Positions 49,087 to 59,347 of a stretch of 64,000 bases of DNA are shown here, in pieces. This DNA comes from SIG701 sp045611685 (GTDB lineage: Bacteria; Bacillota; Clostridia; Oscillospirales; CAG-272), in the NCBI GenBank assembly GCA_045611685.1, contig JAZKXO010000079.1, positions 1 through 64,000 on the forward strand, written 5' to 3'. Under the pieces are notes generated by a model. It was not told the origin of the DNA, made no database searches, and saw nothing but the letters and a program-made list of their open reading frames with translations. Position 1 is the first letter of the stretch. Each line of letters begins with the position of its first letter. Both the position numbers and the translations under genes were made by a program.

Positions 49087-49143
49087 TATAGGTAGCGACA
49101 AAATTTTCACAATACAACTATACTTTAAGGAGTTGATTTCTCA

Positions 49144-50481
49144 ATGGGCAGTGACAGTATACCTTTATGGTTCGCGTTTTTACTTTGCGTTATCGGCGGT
49201 GCGTATTTTGCGGCTACGGAAAGTTCTTTTTCCGCTGTCAACAAAATCAAAGTCAAAGCCATGGCCGATGACGGCAAAAAGTCGGCAAAAGGCGTTATGT
49301 ACATACTCAACAGGTTCGACCAAGCGTTGACGACGCTTCTCGTAGGCAATAACGTTACGAAAATAGCCGGCGCCGCGATTTTCACCATTTTGGCTACTGA
49401 TATAGCCCGGGATTACTTCGGTAAATCCGATAGTTTTCTCGATTCTTTCGGTTTCTCCATGATCTGCTCCGCGGCAAGCACGGCGATCATTTTCCTTTTC
49501 AGCGAAATGATTCCCAAAAGCTTTGCCAACGATCGCAGCGAGAGCGTTTCCCTCTTTTTCCAAGGGTCGCTCCGGTTTCTTATGAAGATCCTCTACCCCG
49601 TTGCGGCGTTTTTCAACAAAATCTCCTCGTTCGTGACTCGTCTTTTTTCATTCGGCGAAGCGGAGCCTTCCATCACCGAAGACGAACTGACGGAGATCAT
49701 TGATACGGCAGAGGAAGAAGGCGTCGTGGATGAGGAGCAGGGCGACATGCTCAAATCCGCCCTCGAATTCGCAAAAACAACGGCGGACGACATCATGACG
49801 ATGGAGAAGGACATCGTTTATCTCCATATAAACGATTCCACCGAACAGATTCTCGAAACGATTATAGAAACACGCCACTCCCGCTTGCCCATCAAGGCAG
49901 CAAATTCCGACCGCGTGATCGGTATTCTCCGCACACGCGCGTTTCTCACCGAATACAAACGGAATCCTGCGGTGAAACTTCGCTCCGTAATGATCCCGCC
50001 TTATATCGTCAGAAGCAAAGCGAAAATCGACAATCTTCTGAACGACATGCGCCAGCACAAGTGTCATCTTGCCATCGTGTGCGACGATAACAAGAAGGTA
50101 GTCGGACTTATTACGGTCGAAGACATTCTCGAGGAACTTGTCGGTGAGATTTTCGACGAGGATGATCAGGTAGACAAAAACTTCTACTCCCTTGGCGGGA
50201 ACCGCTATATGGTCAATACGCATATGCTTCTCGGAATCGCATACGAACGAATGGGGCTTTTGCCCCCGACGCCGGCTTTGGCTTCCAAGCCGATCGTTTC
50301 CTTTATTCTTGAAACGCTCGGACATCTGCCCGCAGAGGATGAATCTTTCCTTCACGGCAATCTCGAATTCACAGCCAAATCCGTGCAGGAAAAGGGTGTT
50401 ACCGAGGTAATTATCCGTATTCTGGACGAAGAGGCACTGGCCGAACGGGCTCTTGCATCTGAAGAGGAGGTGGGCGTATGA
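49144..50481 (+). CDS. CNNM/CBS-domain membrane protein (hemolysin-C type), paralogue 1
   Basis: A 445-residue protein with an N-terminal DUF21/CNNM membrane domain of about four helices (AATESSFSAVNKIKVKAMADDG, FSEMIPKSFA). A CBS pair follows (about 205-335, ending CDDNKKVVGLITVEDILEELVGEIFDE), then a C-terminal CorC/HlyC-like domain. Proteins of this kind are Mg2+ or Co2+ efflux or Na+-coupled transporters. The usual PxxM of the first CBS loop appears as DIMTMEKDI. It overlaps its paralogue by 4 bp. Confidence 0.95.
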   Translation: MGSDSIPLWFAFLLCVIGGAYFAATESSFSAVNKIKVKAMADDGKKSAKGVMYILNRFDQALTTLLVGNNVTKIAGAAIFTILATDIARDYFGKSDSFLDSFGFSMICSAASTAIIFLFSEMIPKSFANDRSESVSLFFQGSLRFLMKILYPVAAFFNKISSFVTRLFSFGEAEPSITEDELTEIIDTAEEEGVVDEEQGDMLKSALEFAKTTADDIMTMEKDIVYLHINDSTEQILETIIETRHSRLPIKAANSDRVIGILRTRAFLTEYKRNPAVKLRSVMIPPYIVRSKAKIDNLLNDMRQHKCHLAIVCDDNKKVVGLITVEDILEELVGEIFDEDDQVDKNFYSLGGNRYMVNTHMLLGIAYERMGLLPPTPALASKPIVSFILETLGHLPAEDESFLHGNLEFTAKSVQEKGVTEVIIRILDEEALAERALASEEEVGV

Positions 50482-51791
50482 CGTTTACTGAACATCTCGC
50501 GTATATGTGGTGGGCTTATCTCGTCATTTTCTTGATGCTCTGCCTGTCCGCGTACTTCTCCGCTTCCGAAATCACGTTTAACTCATCGAATAAGATGCGT
50601 CTGCGTCACGCGGCAGAAAACGGAAGCACCACCGCAAAGATCGCTTACAACATCACGCAGAAATTCACGACGGCGCTCTCCGCGATCCTCATCGGCAACA
50701 ACCTTGCCAATATCGCAATTTCCACCTGTACCACGCTCATTGTTCTGAATCTCTTTCACGATAACGTGGGACTTGCGTCCACCATCGCTACGATTCTCGT
50801 GACGGTCATTATTCTGATTTTCGGAGAAATCATTCCGAAGGTGCTTGCAAAACAGCATGCAGATGTCGTCGTCCACTTTATTGCAATTCCTACGCGTATC
50901 TTGATGATTCTCTTAAGCCCGATCGTATTTATCGTCATGGGCCTGCTCTTCTTCCTTCGCAAGCTCTGGGGCAACGATCACAAAAACGACGAGCCGACCG
51001 TAACCGAAGAAGAACTCGTAACAATCATTGACACGGTCGAAGAAGAAGGCGTCATCAACGAAGAGCAAGGCGATCTTCTCCAGTCTATGCTTCTCTTTCA
51101 CGATATTACCATCGAAGAGATCATGACGCCGCGTATGGACATGGTTGCCCTTGACATCAACGCCGACAAAGAAGACGTGGCGGCACTCCTCTCCGACTCA
51201 ACACAGTTTTCACGCATCCCCGTGTACGAGGACGGCATCGATAATATTATCGGCGTATTGTCTCTGACGCGGTACTATAAGGCGTATCTCACCGACGGCG
51301 CCGACATCCGTTCTCTCCTTTTGAAGCCGTGCAAGCTTCACAAAACGATGAAGTTGCCTGCAGCGCTGGCAAAACTCCGCGAAGCAAAAATGCACCTTGC
51401 CGTCGTCATTGACGAATTCGGCGGGACGCTGGGCATCGTCAGTATGGAAGATATCCTCGAAGAGATCGTAGGCGACATCTGGGACGATACGGACGTTATC
51501 GTAAACGAGTGTATCGCAACGGGTGAGAACACCTACGAGGTGAACGGCGATATGAACATCGACGATTTCTTCGAAGAGATCGACTTCACGAAGCCTGAAG
51601 AGTTCGCCTGCAAGTACTCCACGATGGGCGGCTGGGCGATCGAAACGCTGGATGCTGATCCGCACGTCGGAGACAGCTTCCGCTATGAAAACCTCTTCAT
51701 TATCGTAGCACACATGGACGAGGAACGCGTAACGAAACTCACGATCCTCCATGAGGTTAAGGAAGACGAAGAAGAGGAGGCACTCCTCTGA
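50478..51791 (+). CDS. CNNM/CBS-domain membrane protein (hemolysin-C type), paralogue 2
   Basis: A 437-residue paralogue of the preceding gene with the same layout: CNNM membrane domain (YFSASEITFNSSNKMRLRHAAENG, FGEIIPKVLAKQ), a CBS pair with the typical MTPRMDMVALD and DEFGGTLGIVSMEDILEEIVGDI, and a CorC-like end. The start codon overlaps the previous stop (ATGA), so translation is coupled. Two linked paralogues may form a heteromer, which is inference. A strong terminator follows. Confidence 0.95.
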   Translation: MTFTEHLAYMWWAYLVIFLMLCLSAYFSASEITFNSSNKMRLRHAAENGSTTAKIAYNITQKFTTALSAILIGNNLANIAISTCTTLIVLNLFHDNVGLASTIATILVTVIILIFGEIIPKVLAKQHADVVVHFIAIPTRILMILLSPIVFIVMGLLFFLRKLWGNDHKNDEPTVTEEELVTIIDTVEEEGVINEEQGDLLQSMLLFHDITIEEIMTPRMDMVALDINADKEDVAALLSDSTQFSRIPVYEDGIDNIIGVLSLTRYYKAYLTDGADIRSLLLKPCKLHKTMKLPAALAKLREAKMHLAVVIDEFGGTLGIVSMEDILEEIVGDIWDDTDVIVNECIATGENTYEVNGDMNIDDFFEEIDFTKPEEFACKYSTMGGWAIETLDADPHVGDSFRYENLFIIVAHMDEERVTKLTILHEVKEDEEEEALL

Positions 51792-51803
51792 TAACAAAAA
51801 GCA

Positions 51804-51838
51804 AAGGCTCACAATCCAAGGATTGTGAGCCTTTTTTG
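51804..51838. terminator. Bidirectional terminator
   Basis: A perfect 14-bp stem AAGGCTCACAATCC / GGATTGTGAGCCTT with a 2-nt loop and TTTT tail, between the converging CNNM and nagA genes. Confidence 0.95.
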
Positions 51839-51852
51839 TGTAAACAGACAAA

Positions 51853-53010
51853 TCAGAACTTGCAGATTTCTCCGCCAACCATAACTTCTTTGACGTTGAA
51901 TTTATCATCAACGAATACGAGATCCGCATTCTTTCCGGGTTCGATCGAGCCGATCTCTTTATCCATTCCGACCACGCGGGCAGGGTTCAGTGATGCCATC
52001 AAAAACGCCTGCGCGATGCCGCAATTCGTATGCTTCATAATGTTGCGGCAGGCGAGATCCATGGTAAGTTTGCTGCCGGAAATAGCGCCTTCCGGCGTGA
52101 AGTTGATATCCGGCGTGTGCGCATACTGCGGAGGGGGAGTTCCCTTCGAGCAGGTGCTGTCCGTAATCAGAACGACGCGTTCGATGCCCTTGCATTTCAC
52201 GATCATCCGCTGCAGATCGGAGTGAACGTGTACACCGAGAGAGTCGCTGATCATTTCTGCGTACATTTCATTATCGGCAAGGCAGTATTCGTCCGGACCG
52301 TAGCCGCGCACACCGCCGCCGCCCGTCGTTCTTCCCGTCGCGTTCATGATATGCGTCATAAGTGTCGGACGGTACATGGGGCCGAGAGCGCGAACCTGCT
52401 CCGGCGTGGCTTCACTGTGTCCGACGGACAAAACCACGTTCGGATTCACACGGCGGACGTACTGAATGAACGGCATAATGCCCGGACGCTCGGGCGCGAT
52501 CGACCAGACCTTCACCATATCGCCGAGTGCGTCTGCGAGCGGCTCGTAGTTCTCTTTGTTGATCTCAAGACTCCACGTGAGTCTGCCGCGGCCTGCGCCG
52601 TACTCGGGATTCATGTAAGGGCCTTCCATATATACGCCCTTAACGTTCTTCGTCGTTGTCAGAGCACGTCTGATATTTTCAACGCCCTGCATCATTACGT
52701 CAAAGGGGAACGTGGAGATCGGCGTTGCCAGAATGGTCGTTTCACCGTGCTTTAAGAAATGCTCGGCAACGGTCTCGGGATCGACAAACAGGTTTTCGCC
52801 GATGCCGCCGTGCACGTGAATATCGACGAAACCGGGACCGACGTAGGCGCCCTCGGCGTCGATGATCTCGGCACCCTCTGGAATCTCAAGCTTTGCCTTC
52901 TCCGCCGCCTTTACGATCTTGCCGTCGGCCAGAAGGATCGCGCCGTCCCAGATGATTCCGTTTTCAAGCACGACGTTCGCGTTAATGATTGCTGTCATTT
53001 TGTTTGCCAT
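51853..53010 (-). CDS. nagA: N-acetylglucosamine-6-phosphate deacetylase
   Basis: A 385-residue amidohydrolase that removes acetate from GlcNAc-6-phosphate in amino-sugar catabolism and peptidoglycan recycling. VDIHVHGG is the first metal motif. The family marks MEGPYMNPEYGAG, SVGHSEA and MTHIMNAT follow, and the catalytic Asp is in VLITDSTCS. The Gly/His-rich insert GRTTGGGGVRGYGP is present. The start is ATG 53010 with TGAGGA upstream. It is 54 bp after tgt and probably the distal gene of that operon. No nagB is in the window. Confidence 0.95.
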   Translation of the reverse strand: MANKMTAIINANVVLENGIIWDGAILLADGKIVKAAEKAKLEIPEGAEIIDAEGAYVGPGFVDIHVHGGIGENLFVDPETVAEHFLKHGETTILATPISTFPFDVMMQGVENIRRALTTTKNVKGVYMEGPYMNPEYGAGRGRLTWSLEINKENYEPLADALGDMVKVWSIAPERPGIMPFIQYVRRVNPNVVLSVGHSEATPEQVRALGPMYRPTLMTHIMNATGRTTGGGGVRGYGPDEYCLADNEMYAEMISDSLGVHVHSDLQRMIVKCKGIERVVLITDSTCSKGTPPPQYAHTPDINFTPEGAISGSKLTMDLACRNIMKHTNCGIAQAFLMASLNPARVVGMDKEIGSIEPGKNADLVFVDDKFNVKEVMVGGEICKF

Positions 53011-53064
53011 TTTTTAGTCCTCACAAAATTGTATTCAGAAAATTTTATTTTGAAAACGTTCGGT

Positions 53065-54201
53065 TTAGTCCGGTGAGCGCTCCGCCAGAAGCTCGTGATA
53101 TTTCTGATAGAAGCTCTCAAAATAATCCCCGTCGAGGGCATCCCGGATCTTCTGCATCAGTTCGTTATAGAAATAGAGATTGTGCATGCAGGCAAGGCGC
53201 ATACCAAGCGCCTCTTTTGCCTTGATAAGATGGCGGATATAGCCGCGGCTGTGATTACGGCAAGCGGGACATCCGCAGTTTTCATCAATCGGGCGCTCGT
53301 CTTTTGCGTACTTCTCGTTCAGAAGGTTCATTTTTCCCTTCCACGTAAAGAGATTACCGTGGCGCGCGTTACGGGACGGCATTACACAGTCGAAGAAATC
53401 GACACCGCGGTGCACCGCCTCAAGAATATTCTGCGGCGTGCCGACACCCATGAGATATCTGGGCTTGTGCGTGGGCATATACGGCTCGACCGCTTCGATG
53501 ATGCGATACATTTCCTCCGCCTCTTCACCTACGGCAAGGCCGCCGATCGCATATCCGTCGAGATCCATCTCGGCGATCTGCTTCATATGACGGATGCGAA
53601 GATCCTCATACGTGGAGCCCTGATTGATACCGAACAGCATCTGTTTTGGGTTCACCGTATCTGGAAGCGCGTTCAGCCGATCGAGTTCTGTCTTACAGCG
53701 GAGGAGCCACCGGACCGTCCGGTCAGTGGATGCTTTCGTATAATTGTATTCCGCGGGATTCTCAATGCACTCATCGAACGCCATAGCGATCGTGGAGCCG
53801 AGATGCGACTGGATCTGCATGCTCTCCTCGGGACCCATGAAAATCCGCTTTCCATCGATGTGAGAAGCGAAATACACGCCCTCCTCCTTGATACGGCGAA
53901 GTGCCGCCAGAGAGAACACCTGAAATCCGCCGCTGTCGGTGAGCGTGGGGCCGGTCCAGCCGGTGAACTTCTGAAGGCCGCCCATCTCTTTTACGAGATG
54001 ATCGCCGGGACGGATGTGAAGATGATACGTGTTCGAGAGCATAACCTGGCAGTTGATCTCGGATAGATCTATTGCCGAAAGGCCGCCCTTGATCGCGCCG
54101 CAGGTCGCCACGTTCATGAAGACCGGCGTCTCAATGATCCCGTGCGGGGTAATGAGTCTGCCGCGGCGGGCGTTCCCGTCTTTTTTTATCAGTTCAAACA
54201 T
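53065..54201 (-). CDS. tgt: tRNA-guanine transglycosylase
   Basis: A 378-residue TGT that exchanges the wobble guanine of His, Asp, Asn and Tyr tRNAs for a queuine precursor. The catalytic Asp regions are LTDSGGFQVFSL and FDCVMPSRNARHG. The zinc-binding site is CGCPACRNHSRGYIRHL. No queA is seen beside it, nor a PreQ1 riboswitch. It follows mutL by 27 bp. Confidence 0.97.
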   Translation of the reverse strand: MFELIKKDGNARRGRLITPHGIIETPVFMNVATCGAIKGGLSAIDLSEINCQVMLSNTYHLHIRPGDHLVKEMGGLQKFTGWTGPTLTDSGGFQVFSLAALRRIKEEGVYFASHIDGKRIFMGPEESMQIQSHLGSTIAMAFDECIENPAEYNYTKASTDRTVRWLLRCKTELDRLNALPDTVNPKQMLFGINQGSTYEDLRIRHMKQIAEMDLDGYAIGGLAVGEEAEEMYRIIEAVEPYMPTHKPRYLMGVGTPQNILEAVHRGVDFFDCVMPSRNARHGNLFTWKGKMNLLNEKYAKDERPIDENCGCPACRNHSRGYIRHLIKAKEALGMRLACMHNLYFYNELMQKIRDALDGDYFESFYQKYHELLAERSPD

Positions 54202-54228
54202 ACGGTATATTCCAAAGTCCGCGCATCG

Positions 54229-56256
54229 TCAGACGATGCGGGAAAACTGCCTTTCCATCGAATTTTTGCTCAGTTCAAATGCTACGGATCGCCCGTGCGG
54301 ACAAGTGCGGATAACGGAACCTCCGTTTTTCGGTTTTTGGAGCGTACGATCGCAGATCCAGCGGATGTTCTCAATACTGTACAGTCTGCCGCCCTTGATC
54401 GCCGCCTTGCAGGACGCCTGGAACAGTTTTTCCTCAAAGAATTCAAGCGAGGTGCTCTCCACCGTGCCGATTCCCTCGGCGAGCCGATCTGCCAAAGTGA
54501 GAAGCATATTCTCCGTATCGTCTCGGTGAATCTCCGTCGGGATTTCCGTAACAGCGATTTTGTTGCTCTCTTTTTTGAAGCCAAAGCCGATCGCCTCAAT
54601 ATTCGCACGGTTTTCCTCAAGAGCCAGAATCTGTCCGTCCGACATCGGGATCTCGATCGGAACAAGAAGAAGCTGTCCGTTCTTCGCCCGACCGCGCAGA
54701 TGTGCACAAAGCCCGTCGAAAATGATCCGTTCGTGCGCGGCGTGCTTATCAATGAAAATGAGACGGTCATCGAGCTGAACGATGATGTACGTGTTGTACG
54801 CTTCACCTATGATAACATAATCGGGTATATCCGACTCTTCGGGAACATACCCTACTGCGGGTTCTGCCGCCGGAGGCTTCAAGAAAGTCTCTGCCCTCTC
54901 GGGCGCGGTCGGTACGGTCGGTTTTACCGGTTCATGGTACGGGGGCGGTGCATCTCCGTCCGTCGGCATGGGAGGCACGTCACATTTTCCGGATCGCAGC
55001 GGGGTAAATCCGTAATCCGTTGGGGTAGCGGCGGCCGTCATACCGGGCGTCTCCATTTTTACTTGAGAACGAACCGCGTTCACAGTATCGCCCCTCGCAT
55101 GCGTCGCACCGAAAAGTTTTCGCGCGTCTTCCCCGCTCACCCAAAACGATTCTTTTTTCGGAGCCGGGGTGGGTACAGCCGGCGTTGCCGGATGCGCAAC
55201 AGGCGAGATTTCGATCTTCGACATCGCTTGTGCTACCCGGCTGTCGATCTTTAGCTCCGGTCGAAGCGTGATGCTTTCCAGCGGGCTCATAACGGCGTAG
55301 TAGACCGCATCAAAGATCAGTTTTTCATTGGAGAACTTGACCTCCAGCTTTGCGGGATGCACGTTCACATCCACCGCCTCCGGATTCAGTTCAATATTGA
55401 GAACGCAGAACGGAAACTTCTCCGACGGGATTCTCGTAACGAACGCCTGCTCGAGCGCCGCCGTTGCCGTGCGGCTCTTGATGTAGCGGCCGTTGATAAA
55501 AAAGTTCTCCTGATTGCGGTTCGAACGGATAAGAGACGGCTCCGAAACATATCCCGTAACGCGGATGCCTCCTTCGCTCCGATCAACAGGCAAAAGGCGC
55601 GAGGCCGTTTCTCTGCCGTAGAGCGCGTAAATCGTATTTTTGAGATTTCCGTCGCCGGCGGTCATGAACTTCACTTCCCCGTCGGCTATGTATTTGATCG
55701 AAATCTCCGGCGAGGAAAGGGCGATCTTTTCGACAACACCGCCCACGGCGACCGTTTCGGTAGAATCCTTCTTGAGGAATTTCCGACGCGCGGGAACATT
55801 ATAAAACAGTTCCTCAACGATTACAGTCGTACCGGGGGCACAGCCCGTTTCGGTAACACTCACGACGCTGCCGCCGTTGCACTCCATAAGAGCACCAAAC
55901 TCGGCATCGTGCGTTTTCGAGAAGATCCGCACTTTTGATACGGAGGAAATCGCGGCTAAAGCCTCCCCGCGGAATCCAAGCGTTTCGATTCCGTCAAGAT
56001 CCTCCGCCGTTCGGATCTTGCTCGTCGCGTGGCGGAGAACAGCCACAGGAAGTTCATCCGGCTCCATGCCGCATCCGTCGTCGGACACGCGCATAAACGA
56101 GATGCCGCCGTTCTGGATCTCCACCGTAACGGAAGTCGCGCCGGCGTCGATGGCGTTTTCAAGAAGCTCTTTGATCACGGAGGCCGGGCGGTCAACCACC
56201 TCGCCTGCCGCGATAAGATTCGCCACGTCAAAACTCAAAACCTGAATTTTTCCCAT
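54229..56256 (-). CDS. mutL: DNA mismatch repair protein MutL
   Basis: A 675-residue MutL with an N-terminal GHKL ATPase (ENAIDAGATSV, DDGCGM, TLGFRGEALAAI). A Pro/Ala/Thr-rich linker covers about residues 350-470. The C-terminal dimerisation/endonuclease domain has DKHAAHERIIFD and ACKAAIKGG, ending with CPHGRS. The metal-binding DxHAxxE motif and CPHGRP-like motif fit the nicking type of MutL found in bacteria without MutH. It follows mutS by 24 bp. Confidence 0.97.
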   Translation of the reverse strand: MGKIQVLSFDVANLIAAGEVVDRPASVIKELLENAIDAGATSVTVEIQNGGISFMRVSDDGCGMEPDELPVAVLRHATSKIRTAEDLDGIETLGFRGEALAAISSVSKVRIFSKTHDAEFGALMECNGGSVVSVTETGCAPGTTVIVEELFYNVPARRKFLKKDSTETVAVGGVVEKIALSSPEISIKYIADGEVKFMTAGDGNLKNTIYALYGRETASRLLPVDRSEGGIRVTGYVSEPSLIRSNRNQENFFINGRYIKSRTATAALEQAFVTRIPSEKFPFCVLNIELNPEAVDVNVHPAKLEVKFSNEKLIFDAVYYAVMSPLESITLRPELKIDSRVAQAMSKIEISPVAHPATPAVPTPAPKKESFWVSGEDARKLFGATHARGDTVNAVRSQVKMETPGMTAAATPTDYGFTPLRSGKCDVPPMPTDGDAPPPYHEPVKPTVPTAPERAETFLKPPAAEPAVGYVPEESDIPDYVIIGEAYNTYIIVQLDDRLIFIDKHAAHERIIFDGLCAHLRGRAKNGQLLLVPIEIPMSDGQILALEENRANIEAIGFGFKKESNKIAVTEIPTEIHRDDTENMLLTLADRLAEGIGTVESTSLEFFEEKLFQASCKAAIKGGRLYSIENIRWICDRTLQKPKNGGSVIRTCPHGRSVAFELSKNSMERQFSRIV

Positions 56257-56280
56257 TGCGCCCTCCTTTTCATTTATCGG

Positions 56281-58869
56281 TTATAAAAGTTTCTTCCACT
56301 CATAGAGGAAATTCATCGCCTCAATCGGCGTCAGCGTGTTAATATCCAGTTTCCTGAGCTCGTCCTTGATCTGCTCGGCGGCACTGTCCGCAAACGTAAG
56401 CGTCATGTTCGCCGCCGACTCGGGTTGATCGCGAGAAATGAGTCGCTCGCGCTTCCCTTCCGATTCAAGATCTTTGAGAATCTCCTTCGCGCGGCGCGTT
56501 ACCTCGTCCGGAACACCGGCAAGACGCGCGACCTCGATGCCGTAACTGTCGTCGGTCGGACCGCGCACGATTTTACGAAGGAAGATAATATCCGCCCCGC
56601 GCTTTTTCGCGGCGATGTTATAATTGACGATGCCGTCCATCTCCCCTTCGAGAGCAGTCAGCTCGTGGTAGTGCGTTGCGAACATCGTTTTCGCACCGAT
56701 CTTTTTACCGTTTGTAAATTCAGCCACGGCGCGGGCGATGCTCATACCGTCGTACGTGCTCGTGCCGCGTCCGATCTCATCGTAAATGATAAAACTGCGG
56801 CGGGTGGCGTGGGCAAGAATGAACGCAACCTCGCGCATCTCGAGCATGAAGGTCGACTGTCCGGAAGCGAGATCGTCCGAGGCGCCCACGCGGGTAAAGA
56901 GTCGGTCAACGACGCCGATCCGCGCTGACCTTGCGGGCACGAACGAGCCGATCTGCGCCATGAGAATGATGAGCGCCGTCTGGCGCATATACGTGGATTT
57001 ACCTGCCATATTCGGACCGGTGATAAGCATAAGCCGGTTCGATCCGCAGTCGAGATACGCGTCGTTCGGAACGAAATACGAATCCCTGACGAAGCGCTCC
57101 ACGACCGGATGGCGTCCGTCTTTGATGTCGATGACGTCGCTGTAATCGACCTCGGGGCAAACGTAGTTGTTCTCCGCCGCCGTCACGGCAAGAGATACGT
57201 ACACGTCGATGCGCGCCAAAGCGGCCGCCGCGGCACGGATTCTTTCCGCCGCCTTCCCTACTTCTTCACGGATGCGGACGAACAGCTCGTATTCGAGATT
57301 CTGAACCTTGTCCGCCGCGCCCAAAATCGTGGCTTCCGTGTCCTTCAGTTCGTCGGTTATGTATCTTTCGGCATTTGCCAAAGTTTGCTTGCGGATATAA
57401 TTCTCGGGCACGAGATTCTGGAACGATTTCGTAACCTCGATATAATACCCGAATACACGGTTGTAACTGATGCGCAGATTCTTGATACCGGTTTTCTCGC
57501 GTTCTTCTGCTTCCACGCGTGCAATCCAACCTTTGCCATCCGCCATAATGGCGCGCAGCGCATCCACGTCTCGGCTGTATCCGTCGCGGATCATGCCGCC
57601 CTCTCTTACGGAAAACGGCGGTTCGTCTACGATAGCGGCGTCAATGAGTTCTCGGATATCCGTCAGCTCGTCAATGGATTCTGCAATTGCCGAAAGTTCT
57701 TCCGACTGTGCCTTCTCGAGCAGAAGCGCTTTAATTTCGGGAAGTGTGCTGATGCTTTGTGAGATCGCCCTGAGATCCCGCGCCCCCGCCGTACCGATAC
57801 TGATACGGGTGATGAGACGTTCGAGATCCAGCCGGTCCTTAAGGAGAGATATGAGATCCTCCCGCATCATAAAATCGCCGTACAGTTCGGAAACGGCACC
57901 CTGACGGCGCATAATTTGATTGACATTCGTGAGAGGGTGCTCAATGAACTGGCGCAGGAGTCTGGCTCCCATAGAGGTGCTCGTGTGATCCAGTACCCAA
58001 AGGAGCGAGCCGCGCCGTTCCTTCGTGAGCATCGTCTCTCTCAGTTCAAGATTTCTTCTCGTAGAGATATCCATATCGAGAAACTGGCCGGATTTATACA
58101 GATTCAGTTCTCTAAGGAAGGAGATATCCGTCATCTGCATAGCGGAGATGTATCCAACTGCGGCGCCTGCCGCAATGAGCGCGTAGCGATTCTCTTCGCT
58201 TTCTTTCAGGGAGAACTGCTCCTCTGCCCGCTCGATACACTCGTGCCGCACGAAATATTCGGGATGCCCGTCATCCGTAAGACAGCCGATGCGCTCCTCA
58301 ATAAACGAGCGTAGCCCCGGCAAAAGATCAAACGAGGTATTGATCAAAATCTCGCGGGGCGCGTAGGTCGAAATCTCGTTTTCGAGATTGGCGAGAAGCT
58401 CCCCGCCTGTAAACGAAGTGGCCGCAACGTACGCCGTTGAGATATCCGCAAAACAGATACCGGCGCTGTCGCCGTCGTAGTAGATCATCGCAAGATAGTT
58501 GTTTTGATTATCGGTCAGATGCTGTTTGTCCGTTACCGTACCGGGGGTGATGATGCGGACGACGTCGCGGCGGACGATACCCTTCGTGCTCTTCGGGTCT
58601 TCCATCTGCTCACAGACGGCGACCTTATATCCTTTTTCGATGAGTCTGCCGATGTACTCCTCTGACGCGTGGTACGGAACGCCGCACATGGGCGCGCGCT
58701 CCGGCTCACCGCAGTCCCGACCGGTAAGAGTCAACTCCAGTTCCGACGAGACGAGCTTGGCGTCGTCAAAAAACATCTCGTAAAAATCGCCCAGCCGGTA
58801 GAAAAGGATAAAATCCTTATACTGGTTTTTTATGTCCATGTACTGCTGCATCATCTGAGACAGCGCCAT
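56281..58869 (-). CDS. mutS: DNA mismatch repair protein MutS
   Basis: An 862-residue MutS. The mismatch-binding phenylalanine region is FYRLGDFYEMFFDDA, where the usual FYE motif is present. Walker A is GPNMAGKSTYMRQ, Walker B is FIIYDEIGRGTSTYDG and the dimer motif is FATHYHELT. It recognises mispairs and recruits MutL. Length and order are canonical. It lies between ylbF and mutL in a miaB-ylbF-mutS-mutL series. Confidence 0.98.
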   Translation of the reverse strand: MALSQMMQQYMDIKNQYKDFILFYRLGDFYEMFFDDAKLVSSELELTLTGRDCGEPERAPMCGVPYHASEEYIGRLIEKGYKVAVCEQMEDPKSTKGIVRRDVVRIITPGTVTDKQHLTDNQNNYLAMIYYDGDSAGICFADISTAYVAATSFTGGELLANLENEISTYAPREILINTSFDLLPGLRSFIEERIGCLTDDGHPEYFVRHECIERAEEQFSLKESEENRYALIAAGAAVGYISAMQMTDISFLRELNLYKSGQFLDMDISTRRNLELRETMLTKERRGSLLWVLDHTSTSMGARLLRQFIEHPLTNVNQIMRRQGAVSELYGDFMMREDLISLLKDRLDLERLITRISIGTAGARDLRAISQSISTLPEIKALLLEKAQSEELSAIAESIDELTDIRELIDAAIVDEPPFSVREGGMIRDGYSRDVDALRAIMADGKGWIARVEAEEREKTGIKNLRISYNRVFGYYIEVTKSFQNLVPENYIRKQTLANAERYITDELKDTEATILGAADKVQNLEYELFVRIREEVGKAAERIRAAAAALARIDVYVSLAVTAAENNYVCPEVDYSDVIDIKDGRHPVVERFVRDSYFVPNDAYLDCGSNRLMLITGPNMAGKSTYMRQTALIILMAQIGSFVPARSARIGVVDRLFTRVGASDDLASGQSTFMLEMREVAFILAHATRRSFIIYDEIGRGTSTYDGMSIARAVAEFTNGKKIGAKTMFATHYHELTALEGEMDGIVNYNIAAKKRGADIIFLRKIVRGPTDDSYGIEVARLAGVPDEVTRRAKEILKDLESEGKRERLISRDQPESAANMTLTFADSAAEQIKDELRKLDINTLTPIEAMNFLYEWKKLL

Positions 58870-58881
58870 GTTACACCTCCG

Positions 58882-59316
58882 TTAGTTGTCAGCGGAATCG
58901 TGCTCCGCGGATTTGGACGCGCAATCTGCGTGGCAGGATGAGCAGTCGTGCGTGCAGGCACGTCTGCCCGTAATACAGAAATCAAGTTCGTCCGTAACCG
59001 CTTTTACGAGAGCGTCGCTTTCTTCTTTGGCGCGCACGAATTTCACGTATGAATCGGCGGTGGTGATGGCTTCGTAGAGCGCGTCTATGCGCTTCTGGAT
59101 CGACTCAATGAGGACGTCCTCGCGTTCTTTTTTTGCGTATTCCTCGGTGAGTGCGGTCTGATGCACGTTGTACTCCGTAATCATACGGATGATCTCCGCG
59201 TCGCTGTTATACGCCTCGGCGGCTTTTTTGTATTCGATATACCGCTTGTCCTCGCGGATCATTTTCGCGAGTGCTTCGGTGGCTTCTTTCATAACGGGCG
59301 TCAAAAGTTCGGTCAT
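58882..59316 (-). CDS. YlbF/YmcA family protein with Cys-rich tail
   Basis: A 144-residue helical protein of the YlbF (RicF)/YmcA family. In Bacillus these form the Ric complex with YaaT, which carries iron-sulfur clusters and affects RNase Y. The C-terminal tail has CITGRRACTHDCSSCHADC, five Cys that could hold a cluster. Its position between miaB and mutS is common in Clostridia. Confidence 0.9.
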   Translation of the reverse strand: MTELLTPVMKEATEALAKMIREDKRYIEYKKAAEAYNSDAEIIRMITEYNVHQTALTEEYAKKEREDVLIESIQKRIDALYEAITTADSYVKFVRAKEESDALVKAVTDELDFCITGRRACTHDCSSCHADCASKSAEHDSADN

Positions 59317-59347
59317 TGTTAAAATCCTTCTTTCTGTATCGGTAATA

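Noticed and set aside
53065..54228. A PreQ1 riboswitch before tgt
   Set aside because: The 27-bp gap between mutL and tgt is too short, and no aptamer was visible further upstream.
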